Origin: JAFAGX01 sp963759875
Lineage (GTDB): Bacteria > Acidobacteriota > Terriglobia > Terriglobales > Acidobacteriaceae
NCBI GenBank assembly: GCA_963759875.1
Contig: CAVXBB010000016.1
Span: forward strand, 806,001 to 870,000
Length of the DNA stretch: 64,000 bases
Direction: 5' to 3'
In this document: positions 1 to 8,305 of the stretch, piece by piece
Numbering within the stretch: position 1 is the stretch's first letter
How the letters are laid out: every line of letters begins with the position of its first letter
The notes under the pieces: model-generated
What the model was told of the DNA's origin: nothing
What the model saw: only the letters and a program-made list of their open reading frames with translations
Databases searched by the model: none
Translations under genes and position numbers: made by a program

Positions 1-1
1 T

Positions 2-205
2 CGAGCGCTCTCCGCCACTTGTACTCACCTCGGCTGCACCGTGCAGTATCGCAGCGATCTGCACGAGATCTGGTGTCCCTGTCACAACGGAATTTACGAT
101 CTCAATGGCCGCAACATTTCCGGTCCTCCGCCCCGGCCGCTGGATGTGTTTGATGTCCACGTGCGCGGCGATGAGATTGTCGTCAGCCGGAAGCGGGAGG
201 CGTGA
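2..205 (+). CDS. Rieske iron-sulfur protein, C-terminal part (5' end outside window)
   Basis: The frame open from the window edge encodes the cluster-binding half of a Rieske [2Fe-2S] protein. The two ligand boxes CTHLGC and CPCHNG are visible about 20 residues apart, followed by a short C-terminal strand region ending in SRKREA. In bc-type complexes this subunit passes electrons from quinol to a cytochrome c. The stop codon overlaps the GTG start of the cytochrome b gene by 4 bases (GTGA), so the two are translationally coupled. Only about 67 residues are visible, so the membrane anchor cannot be judged. Confidence 0.9.
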   Translation, partial: RALSATCTHLGCTVQYRSDLHEIWCPCHNGIYDLNGRNISGPPPRPLDVFDVHVRGDEIVVSRKREA

Positions 206-1287
206 CCTTGTTCGCCGCCATCGGCCGCTGGCTTGATGAACGATTCGATTGGGATGACCTCTTAGCCCCGCTCCGCCACAAGACCGTCCCCACGCATCGC
301 CTGTCCTACTGGTATTTCCTCGGAGGCATCACCCTTTTTCTCTTCCTAATCCAGGTGCTGACCGGAATTTTGCTGCTGCTGTATTACCGTCCCGGCGCTA
401 ACGAGGCCTTCGAAAGCGTGCAGTACATCATGACCCGGGTGCGGTTTGGCTGGCTGATTCGTTCCATCCACTCCTGGTCGGCCAATCTCATGATTTTTAC
501 CGCCTTTGCGCACATGTTCAGCGTGCTCTTTCTCACGGCCTACCGCAAACCTCGGGAGCTGACATGGGTCACCGGTGTGCTTCTTCTATTTCTGGTCATG
601 GGATTCGGATTCAGCGGATATCTGCTGCCCTGGAACACGCTGGCCTTCTTCGCAACCACGGTTGGTACCGCGATCGCCGGGCAGGTCCCGATTGTCGGCC
701 GGCCCCTGATGATCTTTCTCCGCGGTGGTCCAGGAGTGACCGGAGCCACGCTGACCCGGTTCTTCGGATTCCATGTCGCCGTTCTGCCCGGGATTGCAAC
801 CGTGCTGATCCTGCTGCACCTGTTGCTGGTTCAACGCCTTGGCATGAGCATCCCCCCGAAATTGGAAGTGCAGTGGACCGCGAATCCCTCCGCCAGACGG
901 GAAGCGAAATTTTTTCCCAACTTCATGCTGCGGGAATTGATGGCTTGGTACGCGGCCCTGGGAGTGTTGGGAATGTTGGCGGCACTCTTCCCCTGGAACC
1001 TCGGCGTCAAGGCAGATCCTTTTGCGTCTGCCCCAGCGGGGATCAAACCCGAGTGGTATTTTCTGTTCATGTTTCAGACGCTCAAGCTCATCCCGTCCAA
1101 GGTGTGGTTCGTCGACGGCGAGGTTCTGGGTGTACTTGGTTTCGGCTTAGTCGCTTTGTTGTGGCTGCTGCTGCCTTTTTTTGAGAGTGATCAACCCTCA
1201 CACATGAAACGATGGATCACCGGGGTTGCGGTTTTTGCTCTTGCGTACGTGGCAGGTATGACTGTCTATGGCTATCTCGCGAAATAA
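202..1287 (+). CDS. Cytochrome b of a bc-type quinol oxidase complex (fused b6/subunit-IV form)
   Basis: This 361-residue polytopic membrane protein carries the quinol-oxidation motif PEWY near residue 280. Helix B has haem ligands in IHSWSANLMIFTAFAH (13 residues between the histidines). The helix D pair, in FHVAVLPGIATVLILLH, has 14 residues between the histidines. Mitochondrial-type cytochrome b has 13 in both places, whereas cytochrome b6 has 14 in the second, so this protein is b6-like in spacing although N- and C-terminal halves are fused in one chain. The GTG start overlaps the Rieske stop; the 3' end overlaps the multihaem cytochrome gene by 20 bases. Function in respiration is secure from family; the exact complex type is inferred. 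Confidence 0.93.
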   Translation: MTLFAAIGRWLDERFDWDDLLAPLRHKTVPTHRLSYWYFLGGITLFLFLIQVLTGILLLLYYRPGANEAFESVQYIMTRVRFGWLIRSIHSWSANLMIFTAFAHMFSVLFLTAYRKPRELTWVTGVLLLFLVMGFGFSGYLLPWNTLAFFATTVGTAIAGQVPIVGRPLMIFLRGGPGVTGATLTRFFGFHVAVLPGIATVLILLHLLLVQRLGMSIPPKLEVQWTANPSARREAKFFPNFMLRELMAWYAALGVLGMLAALFPWNLGVKADPFASAPAGIKPEWYFLFMFQTLKLIPSKVWFVDGEVLGVLGFGLVALLWLLLPFFESDQPSHMKRWITGVAVFALAYVAGMTVYGYLAK

Positions 1288-2545
1288 GCTCCGACCGTTC
1301 AGCGCAGCCCATGTCGGACTGGCCGGCATCGTCGTGCTCGCAGCCTGCCTGGGTTATGGGCAAAGTTCTGGGCAAACCAAGAACTCTTGCCTGGATTGTC
1401 ACTCCGCGTTGCCCGATCCCTTGGGGGTGACCCAGGAGAAGTTCAGCCAGGACATCCACGCACAACAAGGTTTGACTTGCGCCAGTTGCCATGGGGGCGA
1501 CCCAACCAGCGACGATCCCGACAAAGCCATGAGCCGGAAGGCTGGCTGGAAGGGCAAGATCGATCGCAAGCAGGTCCCCGAGTTGTGCGGAAGTTGCCAT
1601 TCGGATCCCGCCTACATTCGCCAGTTCAACCCCCGCTTGCGCACGGACCAGTTGAGCCAGTACCGCACCAGTGTGCACGGCAAGCGCCTCGCGGCAGGAG
1701 ACACGAAGGTTGCAGTGTGCACGGATTGTCATAGTGTCCACGATATAAGGCCGCCCAGCGATACCCGCTCCACGGTCTACCCGGTGAACGTGGCCAACAC
1801 CTGCGCTCGCTGCCATGCCGACGCGAGTTACATGAAGGGATATTCCATTCCCACGGATCAGTTCGCAAAGTACAGCGCGAGCGTGCACCACCAGGCGCTG
1901 GTGGTGCGAGGCGATCTGAGCGCGCCAACCTGCACAACGTGCCATGGAAACCATGGCGCGGTGCCGCCCGGAGTAGACAAGGTCCAGAATGTGTGCTCGA
2001 ACTGTCACGCTTTCCAGGCCCAGATGTACGAAAAAAGTACACACAAGAAAGCCTTTGACGAGGCTTCTCTTCCAGGCTGCGTCGTTTGTCACAGCAATCA
2101 TGCCATCAAGCATCCATCGGACGCATACCTTGGCACTGGTCCTGAAGGCGTCTGCATGCGGTGTCATAAGCCCGGCGACCACTGCGATCAAGCCAGGGCA
2201 CAACTACTCAGTAGCCTGACTCAATTGGACGAGGCCATCAAAAACGCGAATCAAATTCTCCGTCTCGCCGAGTCTTCTGGTATGGAGGTGAGCGAGGCTC
2301 GAATGGCGCAGGATCAGGCGGGGGATTCGCTGACCAAGGCTCGAGTCGCGATCCATAGCTTCCAGAAGAACTTGGTGGATGAGTATATTCAAGCCGGCCT
2401 GAAAATCGCCAACAAGAACCTGCAAGCTGGGAAAGAAGCCATGATTGAGCGCAACCATCGCCGTGTCGGGTTGGGAATATCCCTCATCGCGATTGGGATC
2501 GTGTTGGTTGGACTTTGGCTGTACATCAAGAAGATAGAGAGTTAG
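1268..2545 (+). CDS. Membrane-anchored nine-haem cytochrome c
   Basis: The 425-residue product has nine CxxCH haem-c motifs (CLDCH, CASCH, CGSCH, CTDCH, CARCH, CTTCH, CSNCH, CVVCH, CMRCH) spread over residues about 40-300. An N-terminal hydrophobic signal/anchor (GLAGIVVLAACLG) precedes them. After them come a charged helical stretch and a C-terminal transmembrane segment (GISLIAIGIVLVGLWLYI) with a short basic tail. The gene starts inside the cytochrome b gene, so it is the third cistron of the Rieske-cytochrome b operon and presumably takes the place of cytochrome c1/f as electron acceptor. The motif pattern resembles NapC/NrfH-like and octahaem families only loosely, so I give no symbol. 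Confidence 0.9.
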   Translation: MAISRNKLRPFSAAHVGLAGIVVLAACLGYGQSSGQTKNSCLDCHSALPDPLGVTQEKFSQDIHAQQGLTCASCHGGDPTSDDPDKAMSRKAGWKGKIDRKQVPELCGSCHSDPAYIRQFNPRLRTDQLSQYRTSVHGKRLAAGDTKVAVCTDCHSVHDIRPPSDTRSTVYPVNVANTCARCHADASYMKGYSIPTDQFAKYSASVHHQALVVRGDLSAPTCTTCHGNHGAVPPGVDKVQNVCSNCHAFQAQMYEKSTHKKAFDEASLPGCVVCHSNHAIKHPSDAYLGTGPEGVCMRCHKPGDHCDQARAQLLSSLTQLDEAIKNANQILRLAESSGMEVSEARMAQDQAGDSLTKARVAIHSFQKNLVDEYIQAGLKIANKNLQAGKEAMIERNHRRVGLGISLIAIGIVLVGLWLYIKKIES

Positions 2546-3042
2546 AGCTTAAAGAGAGCCTTTTTGTTTTTCCAGCATAGGCGTGGAGTTCTCACATGGA
2601 GAATTGTTCAATCGCGGGTCAGCCACGGATCAGTCTGGTACAGTTGACTTCTTCTTCGCAGCCCCTTCGTGACATCAAGACAGCATGACGTTGACCGCTG
2701 TTTTTGCTTTTAGACACCTATCGGACAGTATTCCGCAGTTCCTTGGCGTATCCTCCTCTTCTTCATGACGGTCTCCTAGAAGATATAGTTGCGGTAACGT
2801 CCTGGCTGGAACCCCAAAGCAGAGTCCGCAGCGATTGTTTTTCCAACACGTCGCTCCGGCATTTTTCTGCGGGCGACATGGCGCGGCGCTCGCCCGGTGT
2901 CGGCTACCCGAAAGTCATCCAGAGTGGGACGTGTGGATCGGTGCCGATAAGTCGGCTTGTAGAAGTGATTACGCGACTGCTCCGGTCGGGGCAATCCGGA
3001 ACTTAACTGTTTCAATTACGGGTTCCAGAAGCAATGCTTCGG
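2546..3042. other. Intergenic stretch, no gene recognised
   Basis: About 500 bases between the respiratory operon and the island-end repeat. I see no convincing coding frame, no intact tRNA and no clear terminator beyond a T-rich run near 2563-2572. It may be a leftover of an older element. Confidence 0.5.
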
Positions 3043-3307
3043 CTGTAGACGATTTTGTAGCTGTGAAAGCACACGGTTTCAACAGAATTCAACAGACTTC
3101 AACAAGCAGGCTGCGACAGGTTCAACAGCAATCACTTGGAATCAACAGAATTCAACAGGTTTCAATAAGCTTTGGAATCTGGTTCGGGACCAGGTGCTTG
3201 GCCGCTTCAAATGCCGCTTTCATGTTTTATTGCAAGTTTCATTGCAAGTTCGGACCCACTTGAGAGCGCTCCTGCCCACTTCAGAGCCTCGAGCGTGACC
3301 CTAGACT
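3043..3307. repeat. Island-end repeat, copy A, left part (split by the IS)
   Basis: This block matches 41224-41486 with high identity in the right two thirds. It contains several direct copies of TCAACAG (3078-3165) and a pair of TGCAAGTT boxes (3231-3238 and 3243-3250). In the second copy the sequence runs straight on into the tRNA-Arg 3' half; here an IS element interrupts it after 3307 and the remainder resumes at about 4742. Such iterated short boxes beside an attachment core resemble arm-type recombinase or excisionase sites; that reading is inference. Confidence 0.75.
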
Positions 3308-3392
3308 GATGTCATAACGACGTCGGCCTCACAACGGACCGAGTAGACTTTGCGGGATCCAACCCAAAAGGCTCGGGACGAAGGAGGCCGAG

Positions 3393-4466
3393 ATGAAGAT
3401 TGTAGGATGCGATCTGCACGCAAGACAACAAACCATAGCCATGGTGGACACGGAAACCGGAGAGTTCACCGAAAAAACACTTTCCCACGAGGGGGATGCG
3501 GTAAGAGCATTTTATGCAGCCCTGGAAGGTCCGGTGGTGGTGGGCATCGAAGCCACGGGATCCATGCAGTGGTTCTTGGAACTGCTGGAAGAGTTGGGCA
3601 TCGAATGCCGAGTGGGGCACCCGGCGAAGATTCGAGCGAAAGAGACGCGCAAGCAGAAGCACGATCGGCGGGATGCACGGTTGATATTGGAACTGCTAAT
3701 CGAAGACCGCTTTCCGGAGATTTGGATGCCCTCGACCGAAGAGCGGGACTTGCGAACCTTGCTGCGGGACCGGCACCAGTGGGTGAAGATGCGAGCGCGA
3801 TTGCAGCACACGTTGCAGGCGATCGCACTCAATCACGCCCTGCGCCAAGGCCACGCGCTCTGGAGTCAGGCAGGGCAGAGCGCACTGCAGGCACTGCCTC
3901 TGCCACCCTACACAAGTCAGAGACGGGCCGAACTACTGAGCTTGTACGTACAGTTGCAGAAACGAATCCAAGAACTGGATAAAGAAGTGGAAGCGCAGGC
4001 CCGACAAAGGCCCCCGGCACGCCGGCTATTGACGCATCCGGGCGTGGGACCAGTGACGGCTTTGGCCACCGACGTGTTTCTCGGAGACCCGAGTCGCTTC
4101 GCCACCGCCAACCAGGTGGCTAGCTACATCGGGATGATCCCGTGTGAGCACACCAGCGGGAAGCGGCAACGATTGGGCAAGATGAGCAAGCAAGGCAACT
4201 CGCTGCTGCGTTATCTGTGGACGGAAGCGGCTATGTCAACGGTACGGAAAGACCCGGAGCTGCAACGTTTCTATCGGCGCAAGCTCATCCAAAAAGGAAT
4301 GGGTAAGGCGAGGATCGCAGCGGCACGCAAACTGGGTATCCGGTTATGGATCATGATGCGCGACGAGATTGATTACAAAGAGTTCTGCCGCCGCGGAAAG
4401 TTGCGGCAGACGGGGAAAGCCCATGCGGGGATGCCTGATTTCAACAGTGGTCCTGCGCAGCAGTGA
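3393..4466 (+). CDS. IS110-family DEDD transposase
   Basis: The 357-residue protein has the N-terminal DEDD RuvC-like domain with D6 in VGCDLHA, the glutamate in GIEATG (about residue 52) and the HDRRDA pair near residue 98. The C-terminal Tnp_2/transposase_20 domain (HPGVGPVTALATDV, then SYIGMIP, then GKMSKQGNSLLR) carries the conserved serine region. Length is normal and the frame is intact, so it may be active. The start ATG has the upstream purine-rich AAGGAGGCCGAG. The 5' flank inside the IS is only about 85 bases whereas the 3' flank is about 275, which is typical of the IS1111 branch. DEDD recombinases of this family are now known to be guided by an element-encoded RNA. Confidence 0.92.
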   Translation: MKIVGCDLHARQQTIAMVDTETGEFTEKTLSHEGDAVRAFYAALEGPVVVGIEATGSMQWFLELLEELGIECRVGHPAKIRAKETRKQKHDRRDARLILELLIEDRFPEIWMPSTEERDLRTLLRDRHQWVKMRARLQHTLQAIALNHALRQGHALWSQAGQSALQALPLPPYTSQRRAELLSLYVQLQKRIQELDKEVEAQARQRPPARRLLTHPGVGPVTALATDVFLGDPSRFATANQVASYIGMIPCEHTSGKRQRLGKMSKQGNSLLRYLWTEAAMSTVRKDPELQRFYRRKLIQKGMGKARIAAARKLGIRLWIMMRDEIDYKEFCRRGKLRQTGKAHAGMPDFNSGPAQQ

Positions 4467-4726
4467 CCGGGTTAACTGAATAGGCTACCCGCCTCCCCGA
4501 TGGGAGGGGAGTTTGCACAACACATCATGATCGAGCGTGACCGAAGAGATGTCTGGTGGGCTACGCCACCACAATGATGAAGTCAAACGGGCCGAGCCAT
4601 GCGGTTGGATATAAATTATCAAAGAAGCACGACCGTCACTCTCTCGAAAGAGACCAGTGCGTATGCGCTGTAGAGAAACGTGTGTCCAAACTTACAAAAA
4701 CCAAAAGCCCAAGTCCCTTGACAGGA
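4467..4726 (+). ncRNA. Candidate guide (seek/bridge) RNA region of the IS
   Basis: These roughly 260 non-coding bases lie between the transposase stop and the right inverted repeat. IS1111-type elements encode their target-choosing RNA downstream of the transposase, whereas classic IS110 elements place it upstream; here only the downstream side is long enough. A short GC-rich hairpin (CGCCTCCCCGATGGGAGGGG, 4491-4510) lies near its start. The RNA itself, its ends and its loops are inferred, not demonstrated. Confidence 0.4.
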
Positions 4727-4744
4727 CCGACGTCGTTAGAGATG

Positions 4745-4827
4745 TTGAAAACTATCGAACCCACCTGGGTATAATCTGATTTCTAATCCGAGGGTTGCAG
4801 GTTCAATTCCTGCCGCGCCTACCATTC
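4745..4827. repeat. 83-bp direct repeat (attachment-like), copy A
   Basis: The 83 bases match 41489-41571 with a single difference (T at 4777 versus G at 41521). The right 50 bases are the 3' half of a tRNA-Arg; the left 30 bases are not tRNA. The two copies bracket the 36.7-kb island. Because both have the same non-tRNA left flank, both look like right-end (attR-type) junctions, as in a tandem array of elements integrated at the same tRNA gene. Confidence 0.85.
4775..4824 (+). pseudogene. 3' half of tRNA-Arg(TCT), copy A
   Basis: Anticodon loop TTTCTAA (anticodon TCT at 4782-4784), variable region, T stem GCAGG/CCTGC with loop TTCAATT, acceptor strand CGCGCCT, discriminator A and encoded CCA (4822-4824). 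The anticodon stem here has one mismatch (TCTGA against TCCGA). The matching 5' acceptor strand and D arm are absent, so this is a fragment, not a working tRNA. Confidence 0.85.
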
Positions 4828-4863
4828 TTTTTCTACAGCTTAGGGGCCTGTCTCGGTCTGAGT

Positions 4864-4887
4864 CATTGCAAGTTTAGTGCAAGTTCG
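4864..4887. repeat. Paired TGCAAGTT boxes at the left island end
   Basis: Two direct copies of TGCAAGTT spaced 11 bases apart (start to start). Similar pairs with 12-base spacing occur at 3231-3250 and 41410-41429 beside the other junctions. Occurrence next to each attachment-like repeat suggests recombinase or accessory-protein binding sites. Confidence 0.5.
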
Positions 4888-5092
4888 CGAAAAAGAGGAA
4901 TTCATCAGGAACACGGTAGTCGTTTTTGATAACAGAATCGCGGCTCAACGAATCCGTCGCTTTCGCAGTTGAGTCCTGGCTTCAGCACACAAGTGGCCCA
5001 CAGCGCGATGATTTCCCGCGTCGAAAATAGACAATATGACGTGCCGACGTCAGCCGCCATGGACGCAGACGGCAAAGCCAACGGAAAGAAAG

Positions 5093-5653
5093 CTATCGGC
5101 TCGGATGGGCTCTCCGCATCTGAAGATCGACACCCGTCATGCGTAGGCGCCATTCACAGAGCGCTATGCTCACGCCATAGTATGTCGCTATTTCGGACGT
5201 TGACTTGCGGTCCGAACGCATACTGACAAGTCCATCGCGCGGAAGCAAAAGGGCGGCTCCATGCCAGTCTGCCTCCTGTTCTTGTTCATCGGAAAAGTCA
5301 CTGAGCAGCAGCAGACCGGTTTCGGAGACTTCAACGCGGGCGGGCACGTGACGAAGTTCGATGTGAGAGAGTTCATGTGCCAGGTCACTGCGCTGACGGG
5401 TCACGGCATGCAAGGGGTTTATTACAATGGCAAACGCCTCGCCCATTTTTAGCGTCATTGCCGACCAACTATCGCCGTCCACGGTTGTTAGCTGTCGCAC
5501 CGTTTGAGCGCGGAGGCCAAGTTTGCCGAATTCAAGAATAGTCACCTTGAGGTGATCGGCATAGGACCAGGTTCTCGCACGGATATGACGGAAGAGGCGC
5601 GATTGACATCGTTCCCAATAAGGACATACCAAGTAACTGTCCCATAAACCCAA
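5093..5653 (-). CDS. ImmA/IrrE-family zinc metallopeptidase
   Basis: The 186-residue protein has the zinc motif HELSH (in LAHELSHIELRH, about residue 95) and the downstream third-ligand region EQEADWHGAALLLP that is usual in the IrrE/ImmA (DUF955) family. Relatives cleave helix-turn-helix repressors, either in integrative elements (ImmA cleaving ImmR) or in the radiation response (IrrE cleaving DdrO). No repressor gene is adjacent. The position at the left edge of the island fits a mobile-element origin. The start is uncertain; the N-terminal 60 residues are poorly conserved and no strong ribosome site was seen. Confidence 0.85.
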   Translation of the reverse strand: MGLWDSYLVCPYWERCQSRLFRHIRARTWSYADHLKVTILEFGKLGLRAQTVRQLTTVDGDSWSAMTLKMGEAFAIVINPLHAVTRQRSDLAHELSHIELRHVPARVEVSETGLLLLSDFSDEQEQEADWHGAALLLPRDGLVSMRSDRKSTSEIATYYGVSIALCEWRLRMTGVDLQMRRAHPSR

Positions 5654-5809
5654 TTACAGAATTCCTGCCACCTGCTTCATGCGGAAGAACTGGTCCACAT
5701 TCCGATTCCCCTCATCACCACGCTTTTCGCACCGTCCGGAAAGACATCCCGACAGGATGTCCATGCTAAGCCGTGAATATCGCCCCGGAGTTCGGTACTG
5801 GCAAAGCGC

Positions 5810-7189
5810 TTACACATTTATCCGTTGGCCTGTATCTTTCTCGGCAGCCTGCAGGTGCAAAGCCATGCGTGCCGGTTGCATGCGATTAGCGCAAGATCGT
5901 AGGAAGGTCCGCATATAAGACTGCGCTACCTCGTCCCACACCATGTGGCGAGCATAGAGGTAAGCTCGTCTACGCATCGCCTGGCGGGCTGCATCGTTGT
6001 CCAAGAGTTCAATCGCCGTATCCGCGATGGCGGCTGGGTACTCGAAGGGGACCAAAGCCCCGCGCCCATTGTCCAACAGTTCGGCGGCGTGCCAGTACGG
6101 CGTCGAGATGATTGCCTTGCCGGCGCCCAAGGCGTAGGCCAGTGTCCCCGACACTGCCTGTGCCTCGTAGCGATACGGAGTGACGTAAATGTCCGCCGAA
6201 CCAACCAGCGAAGCCATTTCTTGAGGGCTGACGAACCGGTTGTGGAAGACCACTTTCTCCTCCACTCCCAGTTCTTTGGCTAGGGCCTGCAACTGAAGCC
6301 GATATCGATCGCCCTCGCGGCGTCTGACATGCGGGTGCGTTGCACCTGCGATTATGTAGACGACGTTGGGGCGCTGAGCCACGATGCGCGGCAGGGCCTG
6401 AATCATGTTTTCAAATCCCTTATTTGGAGACAATAGACCGAACGTGAGTAAAACAGTCTTTCCCGCTGAAAACGAATCTTTGTAAGAAGCCGGTTCCGCA
6501 AAGGGCAAGTCGGGAATGCCGTGAGGAATCAGATCAATCTTTCGGCTTGGAACTCTAAAGATATCTTGTAGAAACTGAGAAGAATGCTCGCTCATAACAA
6601 TAAGACGATCAGAGCGCGCGGCAATTTCTTGCATGACGACTAATTGGTCGACATCTGGCTCACGAAGAACCGTATGCAGCGTTGTTACCACCGGCATTGT
6701 GAGCCGCTGGAGCAGCCCCAAGACATAGCTGCCGGCTTTCCCTCCAAAAATTCCATACTCGTGCTGCAAACACACAAGATCGACATTGTTGGAATTAAGA
6801 AAGTCGGCGGCGGCTTTATAGGATGAAAGCTCGCTCTCGGTTATCTCAAATCGAACCCGGGCAGGATAGCTGTACCGCGATTGCGGGTCATTGACGGCTA
6901 CTACGGATATTCCAGCGGCGCCGTACTCAGCCGCAATCGCATCACACAAGTCTGTCGTGAAGGTGGCAATTCCACACTGTCGAGGAAGGTGGTTCCCCAT
7001 AACCGCCACCCGCAGTGAAAGCGGCGTGGTGGGGATCACTTGCAAGAATGAGGCTGACTTCCTTTCGAACGCCAGAGGACTCGCTTGGCAGCGCATCAGG
7101 GTGTTCGGTCTTAAACTCACGGAGCGGTTACGCTCAGGCACTGCAGGCTCCTTAACGATATGGTCCGGTTGGACGGGTGGCGAATACAA
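5810..7189 (-). CDS. Glycosyltransferase family 4 protein
   Basis: The 459-residue protein has the GT-B fold signatures of GT4: N-terminal MGNHLPRQCGIATFTTDL, the region DLVCLQHEYGIFGG (about residue 140), TTLHTV, the acceptor-side IDLIPHGIPD and, in the C-terminal domain, LLTFGLLSPNKG and GTLAYALGAGKAII with the catalytic/nucleotide EX7E region degenerate but recognisable. Relatives transfer mannose or glucose to polysaccharides or trehalose-like acceptors in the cytoplasm. It stands alone on the minus strand; the first 60 residues look like extra N-terminal sequence, so an inner start is possible. Confidence 0.85.
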   Translation of the reverse strand: MYSPPVQPDHIVKEPAVPERNRSVSLRPNTLMRCQASPLAFERKSASFLQVIPTTPLSLRVAVMGNHLPRQCGIATFTTDLCDAIAAEYGAAGISVVAVNDPQSRYSYPARVRFEITESELSSYKAAADFLNSNNVDLVCLQHEYGIFGGKAGSYVLGLLQRLTMPVVTTLHTVLREPDVDQLVVMQEIAARSDRLIVMSEHSSQFLQDIFRVPSRKIDLIPHGIPDLPFAEPASYKDSFSAGKTVLLTFGLLSPNKGFENMIQALPRIVAQRPNVVYIIAGATHPHVRRREGDRYRLQLQALAKELGVEEKVVFHNRFVSPQEMASLVGSADIYVTPYRYEAQAVSGTLAYALGAGKAIISTPYWHAAELLDNGRGALVPFEYPAAIADTAIELLDNDAARQAMRRRAYLYARHMVWDEVAQSYMRTFLRSCANRMQPARMALHLQAAEKDTGQRINV

Positions 7190-7250
7190 GATGTAGGTGC
7201 CAGGAGGCTACACCCGCGCCTCCTGGTTCCGGGCCGTGTACTGACTCTCT

Positions 7251-7400
7251 TCAAACCGCGGTTCGCCGTCCACTCAATAAGTTAATGATCAGAACCGCCA
7301 ACGCCACAACCAGAAGAAGGTGGATCAGGGCTCCGCCGAAATGCAGACTGAAACCCAAAATCCACAAAATCAGAAGAACAACGAAAATGGTCCAAAGCAT
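7251..7400 (-). CDS. Lmo0937-family small membrane protein
   Basis: A 49-residue frame starting with MLWTIFVVLLILWILGFSLH, followed by HFGGALIHLLLVVALAVLI and LLSGRR. Two hydrophobic segments separated by the FGGALIH turn are the signature of the lmo0937/DUF5670 small membrane proteins, which often accompany stress genes. A strong ribosome site (GGAGGG) lies 5 bases upstream of the ATG. Function unknown. Confidence 0.85.
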   Translation of the reverse strand: MLWTIFVVLLILWILGFSLHFGGALIHLLLVVALAVLIINLLSGRRTAV

Positions 7401-7737
7401 GTCACCCTCCAATTCGCACACGCAATCGTGAATCGCCGTGGGTCTGCTGTCCGAGTGGATCCGCGGCTGCTGGAGCGCCAGCGCAGCGAATCAATTCAGA
7501 CCTTAGCAAATCAAAATTAAAATGGTCTGAGCAAAAATGCTCACACTTAGCACACAGAACTTCCCCCACAATTGACGCGAAGAAATCTACCTTTATTTTC
7601 TTCGGATGAAGCCGCGGCACGTCCAGTGGTGGTCAATTCTGCTCAGACCTCGCAAAGACGAGCGACTAAAAAAGTGGCAGCCCTCAAAATGGTTTCGAAA
7701 GCCGCCAATCTGCGCTTTGCGAGGGTGAAGGGGGAAT

Positions 7738-7953
7738 ATGAAAATCAGCACGAAAGACCAGATCAAAGGCAGCTTCCACGAAGTAAAGGGAACAATCAAG
7801 GAGGAGGTCGGAAAAGTTACGAGTGACCCCAATCTGAAAGCCGAAGGGAAAGCCGAGAAGAGGACGGGCAAAGTTCAACAGCGAATAGGCGATGCGAAAG
7901 AACTTGTCGCCAACTTGAAAGGAGAGCTGGCAGAGTTAAGAAAAGTTGTATAG
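7738..7953 (+). CDS. CsbD-family stress protein
   Basis: The 71-residue, highly charged protein matches the CsbD family: KDQIKGSFHEVKGTIKEEVGK, a LKAEGKAEKRTGKVQQRIGD repeat and a short helical tail. Members are small general-stress proteins of unknown biochemistry, sigma-B dependent in Bacillus. A GGTGAAGGGGGA purine tract precedes the ATG. The stop at 7951 is followed in the same frame by the receiver-domain remnant. Confidence 0.88.
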   Translation: MKISTKDQIKGSFHEVKGTIKEEVGKVTSDPNLKAEGKAEKRTGKVQQRIGDAKELVANLKGELAELRKVV

Positions 7954-7959
7954 GCCACC

Positions 7960-8232
7960 TGCCGCGTTAGCTCGTGTCGCTACTCGGTTGATGTTGTAAT
8001 CCTGGACTACTTTATGCCCGAAATGAGCGGGCAAGAGGTTGCCCTCGCAATGAGCCGTCTGAAGCCGTTAGCGCGAATCATCTTGCTCACTGGCGGAGTG
8101 GATATTCCGCCGCAGACTCTGAAGTTGGTTGACGCCCTCATAGCTAAGCATCGTTTGGCCAGCCAGTTGTTGCCCACAATCGCGCAATTATACGGATGCG
8201 AATCGACTTGTCCGCATTCGTGTGCCGCATGA
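7960..8232 (+). pseudogene. Truncated response-regulator receiver domain
   Basis: The frame shows the middle and end of a CheY-like receiver: VDVVILDYFMPEMSGQEVA with the phospho-acceptor aspartate in LDYFMP, then ARIILLTGG and a C-terminal helix region. The first beta-alpha-beta unit with the acidic DD pair is missing, there is no start codon before the conserved part except weak inner ones, and the usual lysine after beta-5 is not evident. The remnant begins directly after the csbD-like stop in the same frame, so a deletion probably joined the two. Confidence 0.7.
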
Positions 8233-8305
8233 GGAGAGTCATTTATGAAGACCGTGCAGGACAAGTGCATGTAAGGAATCGAGTCGATTAATGGAGGCAA
8301 TACCC

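Larger units (their letters stand above)
3308..4741 (+). mobile_element. IS110-family insertion sequence, IS1111 subgroup
   Basis: The element contains one transposase gene and has a 12-bp subterminal inverted repeat, TAACGACGTCGG at 3315-3326 and its complement at 4727-4738. Seven bases lie outside the left repeat and three outside the right repeat, the layout I recall for IS1111-type members. The boundaries are set by comparison with the uninterrupted copy at 41478-41495: flanks ending in CCTAGACT and resuming in TTGAAAACTATC are adjacent there apart from one or two bases. No target duplication is obvious, as expected for this family. Confidence 0.82.

Noticed and set aside
564..1184. Second large plus-strand frame inside the cytochrome b gene
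   Set aside because: Alternative frame of a GC-rich gene; the cytochrome b motifs lie in the other frame.
1217..2203. Long minus-strand open frame of 328 codons over the cytochrome c gene
   Set aside because: It is a shadow of the plus-strand gene, whose nine CxxCH motifs leave no doubt about the coding strand.
3078..3165. TTCAACAG repeats as a CRISPR array
   Set aside because: Units are only 7-8 bases with irregular gaps, and there are no cas genes. They fit recombinase-type boxes better.
4749..4824. Complete tRNA-Arg gene
   Set aside because: The 5' acceptor strand and D arm are missing in both copies; only the 3' half is tRNA-like.
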